DNA from: Rhodobiaceae bacterium
GTDB taxonomy: Bacteria; Pseudomonadota; Alphaproteobacteria; Rhizobiales; Tepidamorphaceae
Length of the DNA stretch: 64,000 nt
Reading direction: 5' to 3'
Assembly: GCA_020637855.1 (NCBI GenBank)
Contig: JACKJR010000001.1
Span: 1 to 64,000, forward strand
The position numbers and the translations under genes are program-made. The notes beneath the pieces were generated by a model. The model ran no database searches. It was not told the origin of the DNA and saw nothing but the letters and a program-made list of their open reading frames with translations. Of this stretch, positions 44,370 to 53,533 are shown piece by piece. Position 1 is the stretch's first letter; each line of letters opens with the position of its first letter.

Positions 44370-46145
44370 ATGATTGTGATCGCGTTTTGGCGTTTAAAAT
44401 CTGAAAGCTTCCGTTTTCAGCCGCTTTTTGCATTTTTCATTCTTGTTATAGGGTGTATCTCTTATTTCGGTCCATCAGCATCCGCGCATGCGGAGCCGGG
44501 CTGCATGTCGGTGGTCGAGCATGTGATGGCCGAACCTCCGCCACCGCACGAAGGGCTGATCACGGCCCGCACTTGCGACAGGGAACTGGGCGGAAAGGCC
44601 TGGCTCGACCCGATCATACAAACGATCTCGCAGGAATGTGTCGGCAGCGTTGTCGAGAAAGTCCAGAATCAGGGCCAGGCGATCAAGGAGCTGTTTCAAG
44701 AAGTTACCAGCGGTATTACAGACCCTGCGAAATGGGTCGAACTCAACGAACAGGTCGTTCCGACGATCGTAGCCACCAAGGAAACCATCGATACCGTCAA
44801 GACGGCTGTGCTGGCCGCGTATACGGGCGGGGTGTCATACTGGCTCGGCTGTAGCGCGGAAGCGTTCAAGAACCTCGTCAGCGAGCACTACGAATCCTTC
44901 AAAACGTACAAGACCATGCAGGAACAGGCGGGGAAGATCCGCACGATCCTGGAAACCCGTTCGCGCAAGGACAAGGACGGCAACTCCATCTTCACGTTTG
45001 AAGACGCCAAGACTCTCTATGACCTGCTGACCAACTACGAAACGCATCTGGAGACATTCGCCCGCAACGCTAAGGCGCTGGGCGTTTTCCTTGCCGATAT
45101 CGCCAAGCAGGCTTCAGATAGCTATTCGAGCATCCTCGATGAGGACGACTACGACATCGCGCAGACGCGGATACGCATCAACGAGGCGCTGAACGGACGT
45201 CCGCGCTACACCGCATACGACAGCCCCAATGCTTGCGCATTGAAGACCGCCGATAGCTGGGCACAGGCGGACTATCTCGAACTGACCAAAATGGAACGGT
45301 TTGCGCGGGAAAAATCCCGTTTCTATCAGGTCGCGCGGATATGTCTTTCAAGAATAGGCGCGTTTCCCGCCGCGTGGATGCCGCAAACACCGGGACAGCA
45401 GACTTATTATCTCAATCTCTGGCTCAAACGCACCGTGGCCATGGAAGAGAAGCTGAAAGCGATGGGCGAAGCGGCGAGTGCCGCAAAGTCGATCGTCGGC
45501 AACCGGTGCAGGGGTATCCTGCAGGCGGACGAAAAGGCGCGACGTGACGCGGAAGGTTTTGCAAACCGCTTGCGCAATGCCATGAACAACGTCGATGCCT
45601 GCATGCTTGCCGAGGTCGATGACGAACTGAAGGAGGTCGATGCCCAGCTGCGGCAGAGTGCCTGCGCGCGCGAGACCGGGGTCATGCGGCTCCGCAACGC
45701 CGCATACGACTACAGAGGCGAGAACGCGGCCAAGTGCCAGCAGGGACCGTCCAGTCCGTTCGGCGGCGACCCGCCGGGACTGGCCTCGCGCGAATGCGGC
45801 GCGCTCGCATCGTTCTCAAACGTGACGATAGAATCCGGCTCGGTCAACCAGCTCATCAATGCGTCTGCGCAATGCGAAAAGCAATCCGATCCCAGCACGT
45901 ATTACATGTACTGCACATGTGAGTATTACAAAGGCCAACCCTGCCCCAAAGAGGGAATCACCTCCTATTATTGTCTTGAGGCTTATCTGCCTGAATCGAT
46001 TGCCCAAAGGGCGAAATACATCGCCGAGACCCGGCAAAAAGCGTGTGAGACAAAGCAACAGCTCTGCGGCCCCTACCGAACGTTGCTGCTGCCCTATCCG
46101 GCCGGAACGCCCGATTCCGAGTTGCCGCATCCGCCCAAGGGTTAG
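44370..46145 (+). CDS. Unrecognised large exported protein
   Basis: A 591-aa protein I cannot assign. The ATG at 44370 follows GGGAG by eight bases. An N-terminal signal (about residues 15-40, LFAFFILVIGCISYFGPSASAHA) directs export. The mature part is mostly helical, with a putative coiled stretch from about 150 to 260 and another from 355 to 430. Cysteines are scattered (about 18 in all) and become dense near the C terminus (MYCTCEYYKGQPCP), suggesting disulfides. The tail is Pro-rich. It pairs with the smaller exported protein 11 bases downstream. Codon use is less GC-biased than its neighbours, hinting at transfer. Confidence 0.6.
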   Translation: MIVIAFWRLKSESFRFQPLFAFFILVIGCISYFGPSASAHAEPGCMSVVEHVMAEPPPPHEGLITARTCDRELGGKAWLDPIIQTISQECVGSVVEKVQNQGQAIKELFQEVTSGITDPAKWVELNEQVVPTIVATKETIDTVKTAVLAAYTGGVSYWLGCSAEAFKNLVSEHYESFKTYKTMQEQAGKIRTILETRSRKDKDGNSIFTFEDAKTLYDLLTNYETHLETFARNAKALGVFLADIAKQASDSYSSILDEDDYDIAQTRIRINEALNGRPRYTAYDSPNACALKTADSWAQADYLELTKMERFAREKSRFYQVARICLSRIGAFPAAWMPQTPGQQTYYLNLWLKRTVAMEEKLKAMGEAASAAKSIVGNRCRGILQADEKARRDAEGFANRLRNAMNNVDACMLAEVDDELKEVDAQLRQSACARETGVMRLRNAAYDYRGENAAKCQQGPSSPFGGDPPGLASRECGALASFSNVTIESGSVNQLINASAQCEKQSDPSTYYMYCTCEYYKGQPCPKEGITSYYCLEAYLPESIAQRAKYIAETRQKACETKQQLCGPYRTLLLPYPAGTPDSELPHPPKG

Positions 46146-46156
46146 GAAGTGAAATC

Positions 46157-46678
46157 ATGCCGGCTCCCTTGAAGGGAAATTTCGCGATGTTCCGGTTCTG
46201 CCTAGTAGCGGGCCTGGCAGGGGCAATGGCCCTTCTGCATATGCCGGATGTTCTGGCGGAAACCGATGATCAGGCACAGGCCCGGCTGGACGATGCCCTG
46301 AGCCGTCTTGACGGATTGATTGCCGGAGATACCCCGGGTACGGACACCGGCGCACCCGATACACCCGATACGGGCGCCAACGATCCTTCGCTGACGCCGA
46401 TGTGGGGGGCCTGCATACACAACCGCTCTTCCCGGCGCGCGTCCTATACCGCCCGCTGGGAGGGTGAGGCATCGTTCGATATCACGCTGGAACCGACCTA
46501 CAGCTGGTGCCATTGGCGCGCCAACGCAAATCAGCGCCTGACCCTGTCTTATAGCGGCTACGAATATTCCGTACCGACTGCAAAGGTAGGGTGCGAATCC
46601 ATGAACGAATGCTCGCGCCTCGGTGCGTTCCCGGCATTCATCCTGGGCGACAATCCGACTGCGGGCAGTCCCGGTTAG
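46157..46678 (+). CDS. Unrecognised small exported protein, partner of the preceding gene
   Basis: A 173-aa protein without a recognisable family. A signal peptide covers about residues 1-35 (ending DVLAE). A short helix rich in Asp/Leu follows (QARLDDALSRLDGLI), then a Thr/Pro/Asp/Gly linker (about 54-80). The C-terminal beta-type domain of about 90 residues has five cysteines and aromatic strands (TARWEGEASFDITL, SYSGYEYSV). An AGGAAG site and an 11-base gap to the previous gene indicate one operon, so the two exported proteins probably act together. Confidence 0.6.
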   Translation: MPAPLKGNFAMFRFCLVAGLAGAMALLHMPDVLAETDDQAQARLDDALSRLDGLIAGDTPGTDTGAPDTPDTGANDPSLTPMWGACIHNRSSRRASYTARWEGEASFDITLEPTYSWCHWRANANQRLTLSYSGYEYSVPTAKVGCESMNECSRLGAFPAFILGDNPTAGSPG

Positions 46679-46785
46679 GTCGCGGCTTCGATTCGCGTGT
46701 CAGACATCTGCACGCATTCCCGGTTGGGCGGGCCGCAAATTCATGACCGGCAATCGTGCAGGCAAAGCCGCGATACGGATAGCGC

Positions 46786-47565
46786 CTAGCGCTTGTAGGG
46801 CTCGAACCAGTCGAGGCTCTCCTTGGTCGTCGTCAGCGGTTTGTATTCGCAGCCGACCCAGCCCTCATAGCCCATCCCGTCGATCATCTGGAACACATAA
46901 GGATAGTTGATCTCGCCGGCGCTCGGATCGAGCCGCTGCGGCGGGTTGGCGATCTGCATGTGCGCGATGATGTCGAGGTTGCCGCTGATGCCGTGGATGA
47001 TGTTTCCCTGCATCATTTGCCGGTGATAGATGTCGAACTGCAGTTTCAGGTTGTCGGCGCCGATACCATCAATGACCCGACGCGCTTCTTCCGTGCGCGA
47101 CAGGAAATAGCCCGGCATGTCGCGGGTGTTGATCGGCTCGATCAGCAGCGTGATGCCGTGAGGCTTCAGCTCGGATGCCGCCCGCGCAAGATTGTTGATG
47201 TAAACCGACATGGCGAGATCGGGATCGACCGTCGGCGGCAGGATGCCGGCCATGGCGTGAAGTTGTTTGCAGTTGAGCGTATTGGCGTATTCGATGGCCG
47301 CCGTGACGGAACGCTCAAAATCGGCCTCGCGGCCCGGCAGCGCCGCAAGCCCGCGCTCGCCTGCGTCCCAGTCGCCCGGCGGCAGGTTGAACAGAACCAC
47401 CCTGACCCCGTGCGTTTCCAATTCCGTCAGCAGCAGGCCCGCATCGTGACCGTAAGGAAACAGGAACTCGACGGCTCTGAAGCCTGCCATTCGCGCTGCG
47501 GCAAAACGCGCGCGGAATGGCAATTCGTTGAACATCATTGTCAGGTTTGCCGCGAATTTCGGCAT
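46786..47565 (-). CDS. hyi: Hydroxypyruvate isomerase
   Basis: A TIM-barrel isomerase of 259 aa that converts hydroxypyruvate to tartronate semialdehyde. It begins PKFAANLTMMFNELPFRARF, a typical Hyi N terminus. The metal/catalytic residues are in LLIEPINTRDMPGYFL (Glu about 143), LKLQFDIYHRQMM (Asp and His), the following HMQIAN, and GCEYKP (Glu about 241). OtnI-type activity in four-carbon sugar-acid breakdown is an alternative. It stands alone. Confidence 0.9.
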   Translation of the reverse strand: MPKFAANLTMMFNELPFRARFAAARMAGFRAVEFLFPYGHDAGLLLTELETHGVRVVLFNLPPGDWDAGERGLAALPGREADFERSVTAAIEYANTLNCKQLHAMAGILPPTVDPDLAMSVYINNLARAASELKPHGITLLIEPINTRDMPGYFLSRTEEARRVIDGIGADNLKLQFDIYHRQMMQGNIIHGISGNLDIIAHMQIANPPQRLDPSAGEINYPYVFQMIDGMGYEGWVGCEYKPLTTTKESLDWFEPYKR

Positions 47566-47856
47566 GGAACGCCCCCTCTTAGGTCATAGAGCCCCTAAAT
47601 TGGGGACCCGGCCTACGGAATCAATGAAGCCATCATAGCATTCCGCCCTTGATAGCCAGTGCCCTTGACCGTTTATTCTGCTTGAGACAAATCAAGGCGT
47701 GTGGAGCCTGCTCCTGCGCAAGATCGCAACATGATATGTTGTGCATGCGATCTGGCGCTCACGCTTCACGAGCTGTCTTCCGGGGAGGAAGGACAGCTAT
47801 GCGATGGCATGACCGCTTCGATGAGCGGCTTGAAGACAGAAACGAGGGAACCCCGG

Positions 47857-48234
47857 ATGACCGATACGCGTTTGAGACGAGTGCGATTGAACCTTGCGCG
47901 CAGCCACGAGTATCCCAGCGGCAGCAGCGCGCATGGCTATGAATTCGTCGCACCGCTCGACGAGGACGGCCATATCGATGCTGATATCTGGAAGAAGCAT
48001 CGCGCCGAGTGCCGCGTGCGCCGGTTCTGGGAAGGCGAACCGGACGATATCGGTCACCTCGTGCACCGTCCCGGCGGAAGCTGGGCGTTCCACTATGACA
48101 TCGATGGCGACGAGGATGACGAGGCCGGCTACCGTTTCGGCGCGCATGCCTTCAAGGTCGGCGAATACGTCTCGATCAAGGACGAGGACGGCGAGATGCA
48201 CACCTTCCAGGTTGTGACCGTCGATCACCTCTGA
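47857..48234 (+). CDS. Conserved small protein of unknown function
   Basis: A 125-aa acidic cytoplasmic protein of a type I believe is widespread in Hyphomicrobiales. Recognisable stretches are YEFVAPLDEDGHIDADIWKK, HLVHRPGGSWAFHYD, and VGEYVSIKDEDGEMHTFQV. It resembles small uncharacterised beta-rich proteins. The ATG at 47857 has GAGGGA upstream; the open frame to 47701 is an artefact. It converges with the AEC transporter gene with five bases between the stops. Confidence 0.75.
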   Translation: MTDTRLRRVRLNLARSHEYPSGSSAHGYEFVAPLDEDGHIDADIWKKHRAECRVRRFWEGEPDDIGHLVHRPGGSWAFHYDIDGDEDDEAGYRFGAHAFKVGEYVSIKDEDGEMHTFQVVTVDHL

Positions 48235-48239
48235 TTTTC

Positions 48240-49178
48240 CTATCCCTGCTGCAGCAGGGCCCAGGCGAGAAACGCTGATACCGTCGCAACAGAGATGACG
48301 GTGGAGATAAGCACTGCGGTCGAGATCGGCCGCACCAGCGCGCCGTAGCGTTCGGCAATGACGAAGACATTGCCTGCAACCGGCATGGCGGCAATGAAAA
48401 CGGCAATCGCAGCCGGTCCGGCCGGCACCCCGGCAAGCCAGCACACAAGCATCAGCAGGGCGGGGTGCGCGAACAGCTTGATTGCCGAAAGCAACGCGGA
48501 GGCAGCTGGTGCGCCGGCCGCCTGTCTTGCCGCCAGTGACGCACCCAGCGCGAACAGGGCCGCAGGGCTCGCCGCACCGCCAAGAAATCCGGTGAAGCGT
48601 TCAAGCCAGTCCGGCAGCCCGATACCGCTGAGCGATAGCGTCACGCCGCAGAAAATCGCCAGGATAAACGGGTTGAGCACGACGCCCTTCAGCGCGCCGA
48701 CGGCACCGGCTGCGCCGCCGCCGCTTTTTGCCGATTCCAGCAGTCCGAGGGACAGCGGGATCAGCACGACCAGATCGACAAGCAGGGCGACCACCAGGGG
48801 ACCGAGCGTGGCATCGCCGAAGGCCTCGATACCGAGCGGCAGGCCGAGGAAGCCGATATTGCCGACAGACGCAGCTTGCCCCGAAATGGCGCGTTCGGCA
48901 GGCAACGCATCGGGCCGGACAAAGCGGATAGCGATGTAGCCCATCGCAAAGATTGCCAGTCCTGTCGCCAGCCAGGCTGCGAACAGCCGTGCATCGACGA
49001 TGTCCGCGATGTTCTGTCTCGCCAGCGCACCGCCGACCAGCGCGGGCATTGCGAAATAGAACGCGAAGACGTTGAGGCTGCTGACTGCCCCGTCTCCCAG
49101 CATGCCCATACGCACGGCCAGAAACCCGAGCCCGCACACCGCGAAGAAGGGAAGGGTGATGAGGAGGACTTCAGCCAC
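48240..49178 (-). CDS. AEC family (auxin efflux carrier-type) transporter
   Basis: A 312-aa inner-membrane protein with ten predicted helices of the AEC/membrane-transport-protein family. Family signs are the opening ITLPFFAVCGLGFLAVR, FAFYFAMPALVGGAL, and SGQAASVGNIGFLGLPLGIEAFG. Bacterial members move dicarboxylates or other organic anions; the substrate here is unknown. It lies 18 bases after the acyl-CoA dehydrogenase gene on the same strand. Confidence 0.87.
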   Translation of the reverse strand: MAEVLLITLPFFAVCGLGFLAVRMGMLGDGAVSSLNVFAFYFAMPALVGGALARQNIADIVDARLFAAWLATGLAIFAMGYIAIRFVRPDALPAERAISGQAASVGNIGFLGLPLGIEAFGDATLGPLVVALLVDLVVLIPLSLGLLESAKSGGGAAGAVGALKGVVLNPFILAIFCGVTLSLSGIGLPDWLERFTGFLGGAASPAALFALGASLAARQAAGAPAASALLSAIKLFAHPALLMLVCWLAGVPAGPAAIAVFIAAMPVAGNVFVIAERYGALVRPISTAVLISTVISVATVSAFLAWALLQQG

Positions 49179-49196
49179 TTTGGTTGTGTCCCTGCA

Positions 49197-50348
49197 TCAA
49201 TGTGCCGCCAGGATGTTGCGGGCGATGATCAGCCGCTGGATTTCCGAGGTGCCCTCGTAGATCGTCGTGATTCTGGCATCGCGCGCGAAGCGTTCCAGCG
49301 GCAGGTCGCAGATATATCCGGCCCCGCCATGCATTTGCAGCGCCGAATAAGTGGCGCGCTGCGCGGCTTCACTGGCGAAGAGCTTGGCCATGGAGGCTGC
49401 CTGCGCGAAAGGTTGGCCGCTGTCTTTCAGGTGAGCCGCCTTGGCGATCAGCAGACGCGCCGCCTCAAGATCGGTTTCCCGGTCGGCGATCATCCATTGC
49501 AGGCCCTGCATGTCGGCGAGCTTGCGTCCGAACTGCTCGCGCTCCTTCACATAGGCGATGGCCTGATCCATTGCCGCGCGTGCGATTCCCAGCGCCAGCG
49601 AGGCGATGCCGATGCGTCCGCCGGCAAGCTCTCCCACGGCAATGCGGAAGCCATCGTTCTCATTGCCCATCATGGCGTTGGCCGGCAGTTTGCAGTCGTC
49701 GAACCTGACTTCGCATGTCGAAGACCCGGTCTGGCCCATCTTCTTTTCCGGCCTGCCGATGCTCATGCCCGGCGTCCCGGCCTCCACAATGAAGCAGGAG
49801 ATGCCCTTGCCCTTCGGTGCCGATGGATCGGTGACGGCCCAGACCACGAAGACGCCAGCATAGTCGGCGCTGGTGATGTAGAGCTTGGCGCCGTTCAGCA
49901 CCCAGCCGTTGCCGGACTTCTCCGCCCGCGTTTTCATCGACGAGGGGTCGGAGCCCGCGCCTGCCTCAGTGAGGCAGAAACCGCCTGCGGGATAGGTGCC
50001 ATCGGCGAGCTTGGGCAGATGGCGTGCCTTCTGCTCCTCGCTTCCGCAGGCCTGGATAACCTCGCCGACGAGATTGGTGACGCTCGTCGTCACCCCGGTC
50101 GCCGCGCAGGCGTAGCCCAGCTCCTCCACAGTTGCCGCGAAGGCCGCCGCTCCGGCCTGCGTGCCGCCATGGTCCGCACTGACGTTCAAAGCCATGAAAC
50201 CGTTTTCGGCCAGCAGTTTCAGGTTGGCGAGAAAATCTTCCCGCCCTTCGCCGCGGTCGAGCTTTTCCGCAAGCGGCGCAATCCGCTCCGCAGCGATGCG
50301 GCGCGCGGCGTCGCGGATCATCGAGACATCTTCGGATTCGGTCAGCAT
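49197..50348 (-). CDS. Acyl-CoA dehydrogenase
   Basis: An FAD enzyme of 383 aa that introduces the alpha,beta double bond in an acyl-CoA. Signature 1 reads FCLTEAGAGSDPSS (about 125), and the C-terminal signature is QMHGGAGYICDLPLERFARDARITTIYEGTSEIQRLII. The catalytic glutamate is in YEGTSE. The chain-length class is not clear from sequence. The ATG at 50348 follows GGGGAA; an open frame continues upstream without coding signs. Confidence 0.93.
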   Translation of the reverse strand: MLTESEDVSMIRDAARRIAAERIAPLAEKLDRGEGREDFLANLKLLAENGFMALNVSADHGGTQAGAAAFAATVEELGYACAATGVTTSVTNLVGEVIQACGSEEQKARHLPKLADGTYPAGGFCLTEAGAGSDPSSMKTRAEKSGNGWVLNGAKLYITSADYAGVFVVWAVTDPSAPKGKGISCFIVEAGTPGMSIGRPEKKMGQTGSSTCEVRFDDCKLPANAMMGNENDGFRIAVGELAGGRIGIASLALGIARAAMDQAIAYVKEREQFGRKLADMQGLQWMIADRETDLEAARLLIAKAAHLKDSGQPFAQAASMAKLFASEAAQRATYSALQMHGGAGYICDLPLERFARDARITTIYEGTSEIQRLIIARNILAAH

Positions 50349-50510
50349 GGCGTTCCCCGGTGAAGCGTCGTTTCCTAAACTTGGAACACTCAGGTGTTCC
50401 GGGTGCAAGCCTGCAGGCGACAGAACCGCCATGCAGGAACCGGGTGGCACGTTTTGCTGCTTGAATCTATTGCTTTGCGCAAATCCGCAATGCAGCGAAG
50501 CGAAACCTGG

Positions 50511-51461
50511 ATGAAGACCACCGCAACGAAAACAGCGCCAATCACAGGAGCCGCGTCCGGCCACATGTCGGGCCGCGAATGGGCCATGCTGCTGGCGCTT
50601 GCCGCGATCTGGGGCGGGGCGTTCTTCTTCGCCAAGGTCGCCGTGTCGCAGGTGCCTCCCTTCACAGTGGTCCTGTGCCGCGTTGCGCTGGCCGCGCTAA
50701 CGCTGCATCTGGTGCTGCGCTTGCGCGGGATTCCTTTCGTGCCGGCTTCGCGCTGGCCCGCCTATGCCGGCATGGCGGTACTCAACAACGTTATTCCCTT
50801 CTCGCTGCTGTTCTATGGCCAGACGCAGATCGGGGCGGGGCTCGCCTCGATCCTCAATGCGACGACCCCGGTCTTCGCGGTCATCGTTGCGCATGTCTTC
50901 ACCCCTGACGAACGCCTGACTGGCGGTAAGCTTGCTGGCGTCCTGCTTGGCGTTGCCGGTGTGGCGGCGTTGGTCGGCGTCGATGCGCTGCGCGAACTGG
51001 GGGCGGATGTGTGGGCGCAGCTGGCGTGTCTTGGCGCGGCGTTGTCCTATGGGTTTGCCGCCACATACGGGCGCAGGTTCCGCGGCGATGCGCCGGTGGC
51101 GAGCGCAGCAGCCCAGGTCACCGCCTCCAGCCTGATCATGCTGCCGATCGTTGCGCTGGCCGATCAGCCGTGGACGCTGCCGCTGCCGTCCGCACAGGTG
51201 ATCGGAGCGATCGCGCTGCTCGGCATTGTCTCAACCGGCTTCGCCTACATCCTGTTCTTCAGCATCCTTAAGTCGGCGGGAGCAACCAACGTCATGCTGG
51301 TGACGCTGCTGGTCCCTGTCACTGCGATCCTGCTTGGCGCCTTTGTTCTCGGCGAACGGCTTGGCGCGAGCGACTTTGCCGGAATGGCACTGATCGCGCT
51401 CGGTCTTGCCGCCATCGATGGGCGGATCTGGAAACGATTCACGCGCTTCCGATCACGATAA
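50511..51461 (+). CDS. DMT superfamily EamA-type exporter
   Basis: A 316-aa inner-membrane protein with ten helices in two EamA repeats. Seen are LALAAIWGGAFFFAKVAV, NNVIPFSLLFYGQTQIGAGLASILNATTPVFAV (repeat 1 end), and IVSTGFAYILFFSILKSAGATNVMLVTLLVPVTA (repeat 2 end). Probably exports amino acids or other metabolites. ATG 50490 is an alternative start. The 3' end overlaps the convergent gene by 23 bases. Confidence 0.88.
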   Translation: MKTTATKTAPITGAASGHMSGREWAMLLALAAIWGGAFFFAKVAVSQVPPFTVVLCRVALAALTLHLVLRLRGIPFVPASRWPAYAGMAVLNNVIPFSLLFYGQTQIGAGLASILNATTPVFAVIVAHVFTPDERLTGGKLAGVLLGVAGVAALVGVDALRELGADVWAQLACLGAALSYGFAATYGRRFRGDAPVASAAAQVTASSLIMLPIVALADQPWTLPLPSAQVIGAIALLGIVSTGFAYILFFSILKSAGATNVMLVTLLVPVTAILLGAFVLGERLGASDFAGMALIALGLAAIDGRIWKRFTRFRSR

Positions 51462-52059
51462 GCGGTCTGTAGCCGGCATCGAGCGCGCCCAGTACGGTCG
51501 GCGGCGTGACGAGACGGATATCGCCCAGCAGTTCTCGATCAAACGGCTGCTCGTTCCATCCGAAGCCGATCCATGGCCAGGCGGAACCATTGCGCATGAC
51601 GAACGGCTTGCCGCCGGACGCAATGACAGTGCCGTCAGGCAAACGGCTTTCCGGATTGACGCTTGTACGCGTATCGATGTCTGTCAGCCGTTCGGCATGC
51701 AGCCGCGCATCAAGCCAGTCCGCGCCGGGACGTGTGTCGAGACCGAAAGCCCGTTTGACCGCTTCGCCAAATGCGATGGCATCATGCCGGCGGCATTCGA
51801 AGCATGGCCGGTGTCCGGCGGCCAGTGCACTGGCCTCGTCGTGAAAGAACAGCTCGGTATAGCCGTTGCCCCAGACTTTGCGATGGCGCTCCTTGAAGGT
51901 GAGCCGGCAGCAGATCCAGCGTTTGCTTGCCCAGCGCCGCGAGCCAAGTGTGCGTGTATCGGGATCGTGGAACCGTCCGCCGCGATTGCCCATGAAGGCT
52001 CCGTGCTGCGGCACGGCGACGAGTTCTCCGAAAGGCGTGACGCGGTTTTGCAGCGCCAT
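51439..52059 (-). CDS. Conserved protein of unknown function with HRPCxxCRR motif
   Basis: A 206-aa soluble protein I cannot name. Near residue 82 is GHRPCFECRRHDAIAF, with the two-cysteine motif reminiscent of the zinc-binding turn of the Ada methyl-transfer domain. That suggests a metal-binding or DNA-repair-like fold, but the remaining Ada ligands are not seen. The N terminus is TPFGELVAVPQHGAFMGNRG. It is transcribed after the thioredoxin-fold gene (10 bases downstream of nothing conflicting) and converges with the DMT exporter. Confidence 0.6.
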   Translation of the reverse strand: MALQNRVTPFGELVAVPQHGAFMGNRGGRFHDPDTRTLGSRRWASKRWICCRLTFKERHRKVWGNGYTELFFHDEASALAAGHRPCFECRRHDAIAFGEAVKRAFGLDTRPGADWLDARLHAERLTDIDTRTSVNPESRLPDGTVIASGGKPFVMRNGSAWPWIGFGWNEQPFDRELLGDIRLVTPPTVLGALDAGYRPLIVIGSA

Positions 52060-52069
52060 GCGTCAGTGC

Positions 52070-52690
52070 CTACCAGACGTCCGGCTTTTCGCCGCGCTTC
52101 TCATAGTCCGCGAACTTGTCCTGCAGGTAGCGCTGGAAGTTCTGATCCTTGTAGCTGCCATCGGCAACGAACTCGAACATCGAAACGAAATGGAACGGCT
52201 TGAAGTAACCGGGCAGGCGTGCGGCCTCGAGCGCCTTGCCGCTTTCGCTTCCCGAGACTTCCGTGTCCTTGGCGAAGAAGCTCAGGGTCGGCGTGAAGTT
52301 GACGCCCCAGCGCCGCGCAAGTTCCCGCTCTTCCATGGCTTCACCATCGAAGTCGGTGACCTCCCGCGATCCCCACAAATCGAGCTGCACGAAATTGAAG
52401 TGCGGCAGGATGGCATCGCGCACCTTCTGGCTGGCGAAATTGACTTCGTGCATTTCCTTGCAATAGGGGCAGCCGCGCTGTTCGAAGAGTATCACCAGCC
52501 CTTTGTCCTCGGCCTTGGCGTCGGTAAGGTCCTCGCCCATGTCGAGGAAGCTGTCCACGAAGAACGGCTGGACATGCAGCCCGTTGTCGCCAACTGCCGC
52601 GGCGCGGGCGCGGTGCGGTGACAACGTCAGAAACGGGCTTGTCGCAAAGGCTGCACCCGCAAGCGCAAACTGGCGGCGGCTAAGAGGCAT
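52070..52690 (-). CDS. Exported thioredoxin-fold protein (SoxW/DsbE-like)
   Basis: A 206-aa periplasmic protein. A twin-arginine-like signal (SRRQFALAGAAF) spans residues 3-30 and ends ARAAA. The thioredoxin domain has an active-site RGCPYCKEMH (about 80), with CPYC in place of CGPC, and the cis-proline in NFTPTLSFF. The family includes SoxW-like reductants for cytochrome c maturation or sulfur oxidation. The ATG follows GGAGGTTACG; an upstream ATG overlaps that site. Confidence 0.85.
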   Translation of the reverse strand: MPLSRRQFALAGAAFATSPFLTLSPHRARAAAVGDNGLHVQPFFVDSFLDMGEDLTDAKAEDKGLVILFEQRGCPYCKEMHEVNFASQKVRDAILPHFNFVQLDLWGSREVTDFDGEAMEERELARRWGVNFTPTLSFFAKDTEVSGSESGKALEAARLPGYFKPFHFVSMFEFVADGSYKDQNFQRYLQDKFADYEKRGEKPDVW

Positions 52691-52861
52691 CGTAACCTCC
52701 ATGTTTAACCTCAATCGCGAGATCAATATTAGCGCTTTTCTCCGCCGGGGCCAGTGACCGGGCTTCGGGCTGTGCTAGGCTTAGAGTGCAGACGGGCGAG
52801 AGGATGGGGTTTCTTGCCGGCAACCGGTCTGGGACCGTGTAGTATCCAGACCGCGCCAGCG

Positions 52862-53533
52862 TTACCCCACGATCATCACATGCAGCCGGCGCGGACCATG
52901 CGCGCCGAGCAACAATGTCTGCTCGATGTCGGCAGACCGCGATGCGCCGGTGATCAGGTTGAACGTGCGCGGCATATTGCCCGTTCCATAGGTCTCGCGC
53001 AGCCTGGCGAACACGCTTTCATAGTCGCCGGCAATGTCTTCCGCTCGAATGGCGACCACGTGAACCTCCGGCAGGAAGTTGACGCTGGTCGGGTTTGCCG
53101 GCCCGGAAGCCAGCATAAGCGTCCCGGTCTCCGCGACGCCGCCGAAAGCGCGGGACAGCCCGACCATCTCGGTGCCGTCGGCACGACCGACCTTGACCTC
53201 GAGCGTCTTGGCGTTCTTCCACGGCAAGGTGGACAGCATCTCGTCTTCACCGCGCACGATCTGCGGCGGCAGGTTGTGGCCCTTCAGGAACTCTGCCAGC
53301 CGTCCGGGCAGGTCGTTGACATCGGACAGGCGCTCGACCGTCGCGCTGACGTCCTCGAGCATCTTGGCGAACAGTTTGATGCGCTTGTCGTCGGGCAGTT
53401 GCCCGCGCGCGGGGATGATCCCGGACGGCGCATCGGCAAGGCGGCTGGCGACGGTTGCCGCGCGGGTTCTGTCTCCCGGCGTTGCGTCGAGCGAACGGCG
53501 GATTGTGGCGAGGATGGTGTCGCGGCTGCTCAT
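52862..53533 (-). CDS. lutC: L-lactate utilization protein LutC (LUD domain)
   Basis: A 223-aa LUD-domain protein, third subunit of the LutABC L-lactate dehydrogenase complex. It has the fold mark GVAETGTLMLASGPANPTSVNFLPEVHVVAI. The ATG at 53533 overlaps the lutB stop (ATGA). It is the last gene of lutABC. Its precise role is not settled; it is needed for growth on lactate in Bacillus. Confidence 0.9.
   Translation of the reverse strand: MSSRDTILATIRRSLDATPGDRTRAATVASRLADAPSGIIPARGQLPDDKRIKLFAKMLEDVSATVERLSDVNDLPGRLAEFLKGHNLPPQIVRGEDEMLSTLPWKNAKTLEVKVGRADGTEMVGLSRAFGGVAETGTLMLASGPANPTSVNFLPEVHVVAIRAEDIAGDYESVFARLRETYGTGNMPRTFNLITGASRSADIEQTLLLGAHGPRRLHVMIVG

Noticed and set aside
48876..50363. 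495-residue plus-strand frame
   Set aside because: Antisense of acyl-CoA dehydrogenase and AEC transporter genes.
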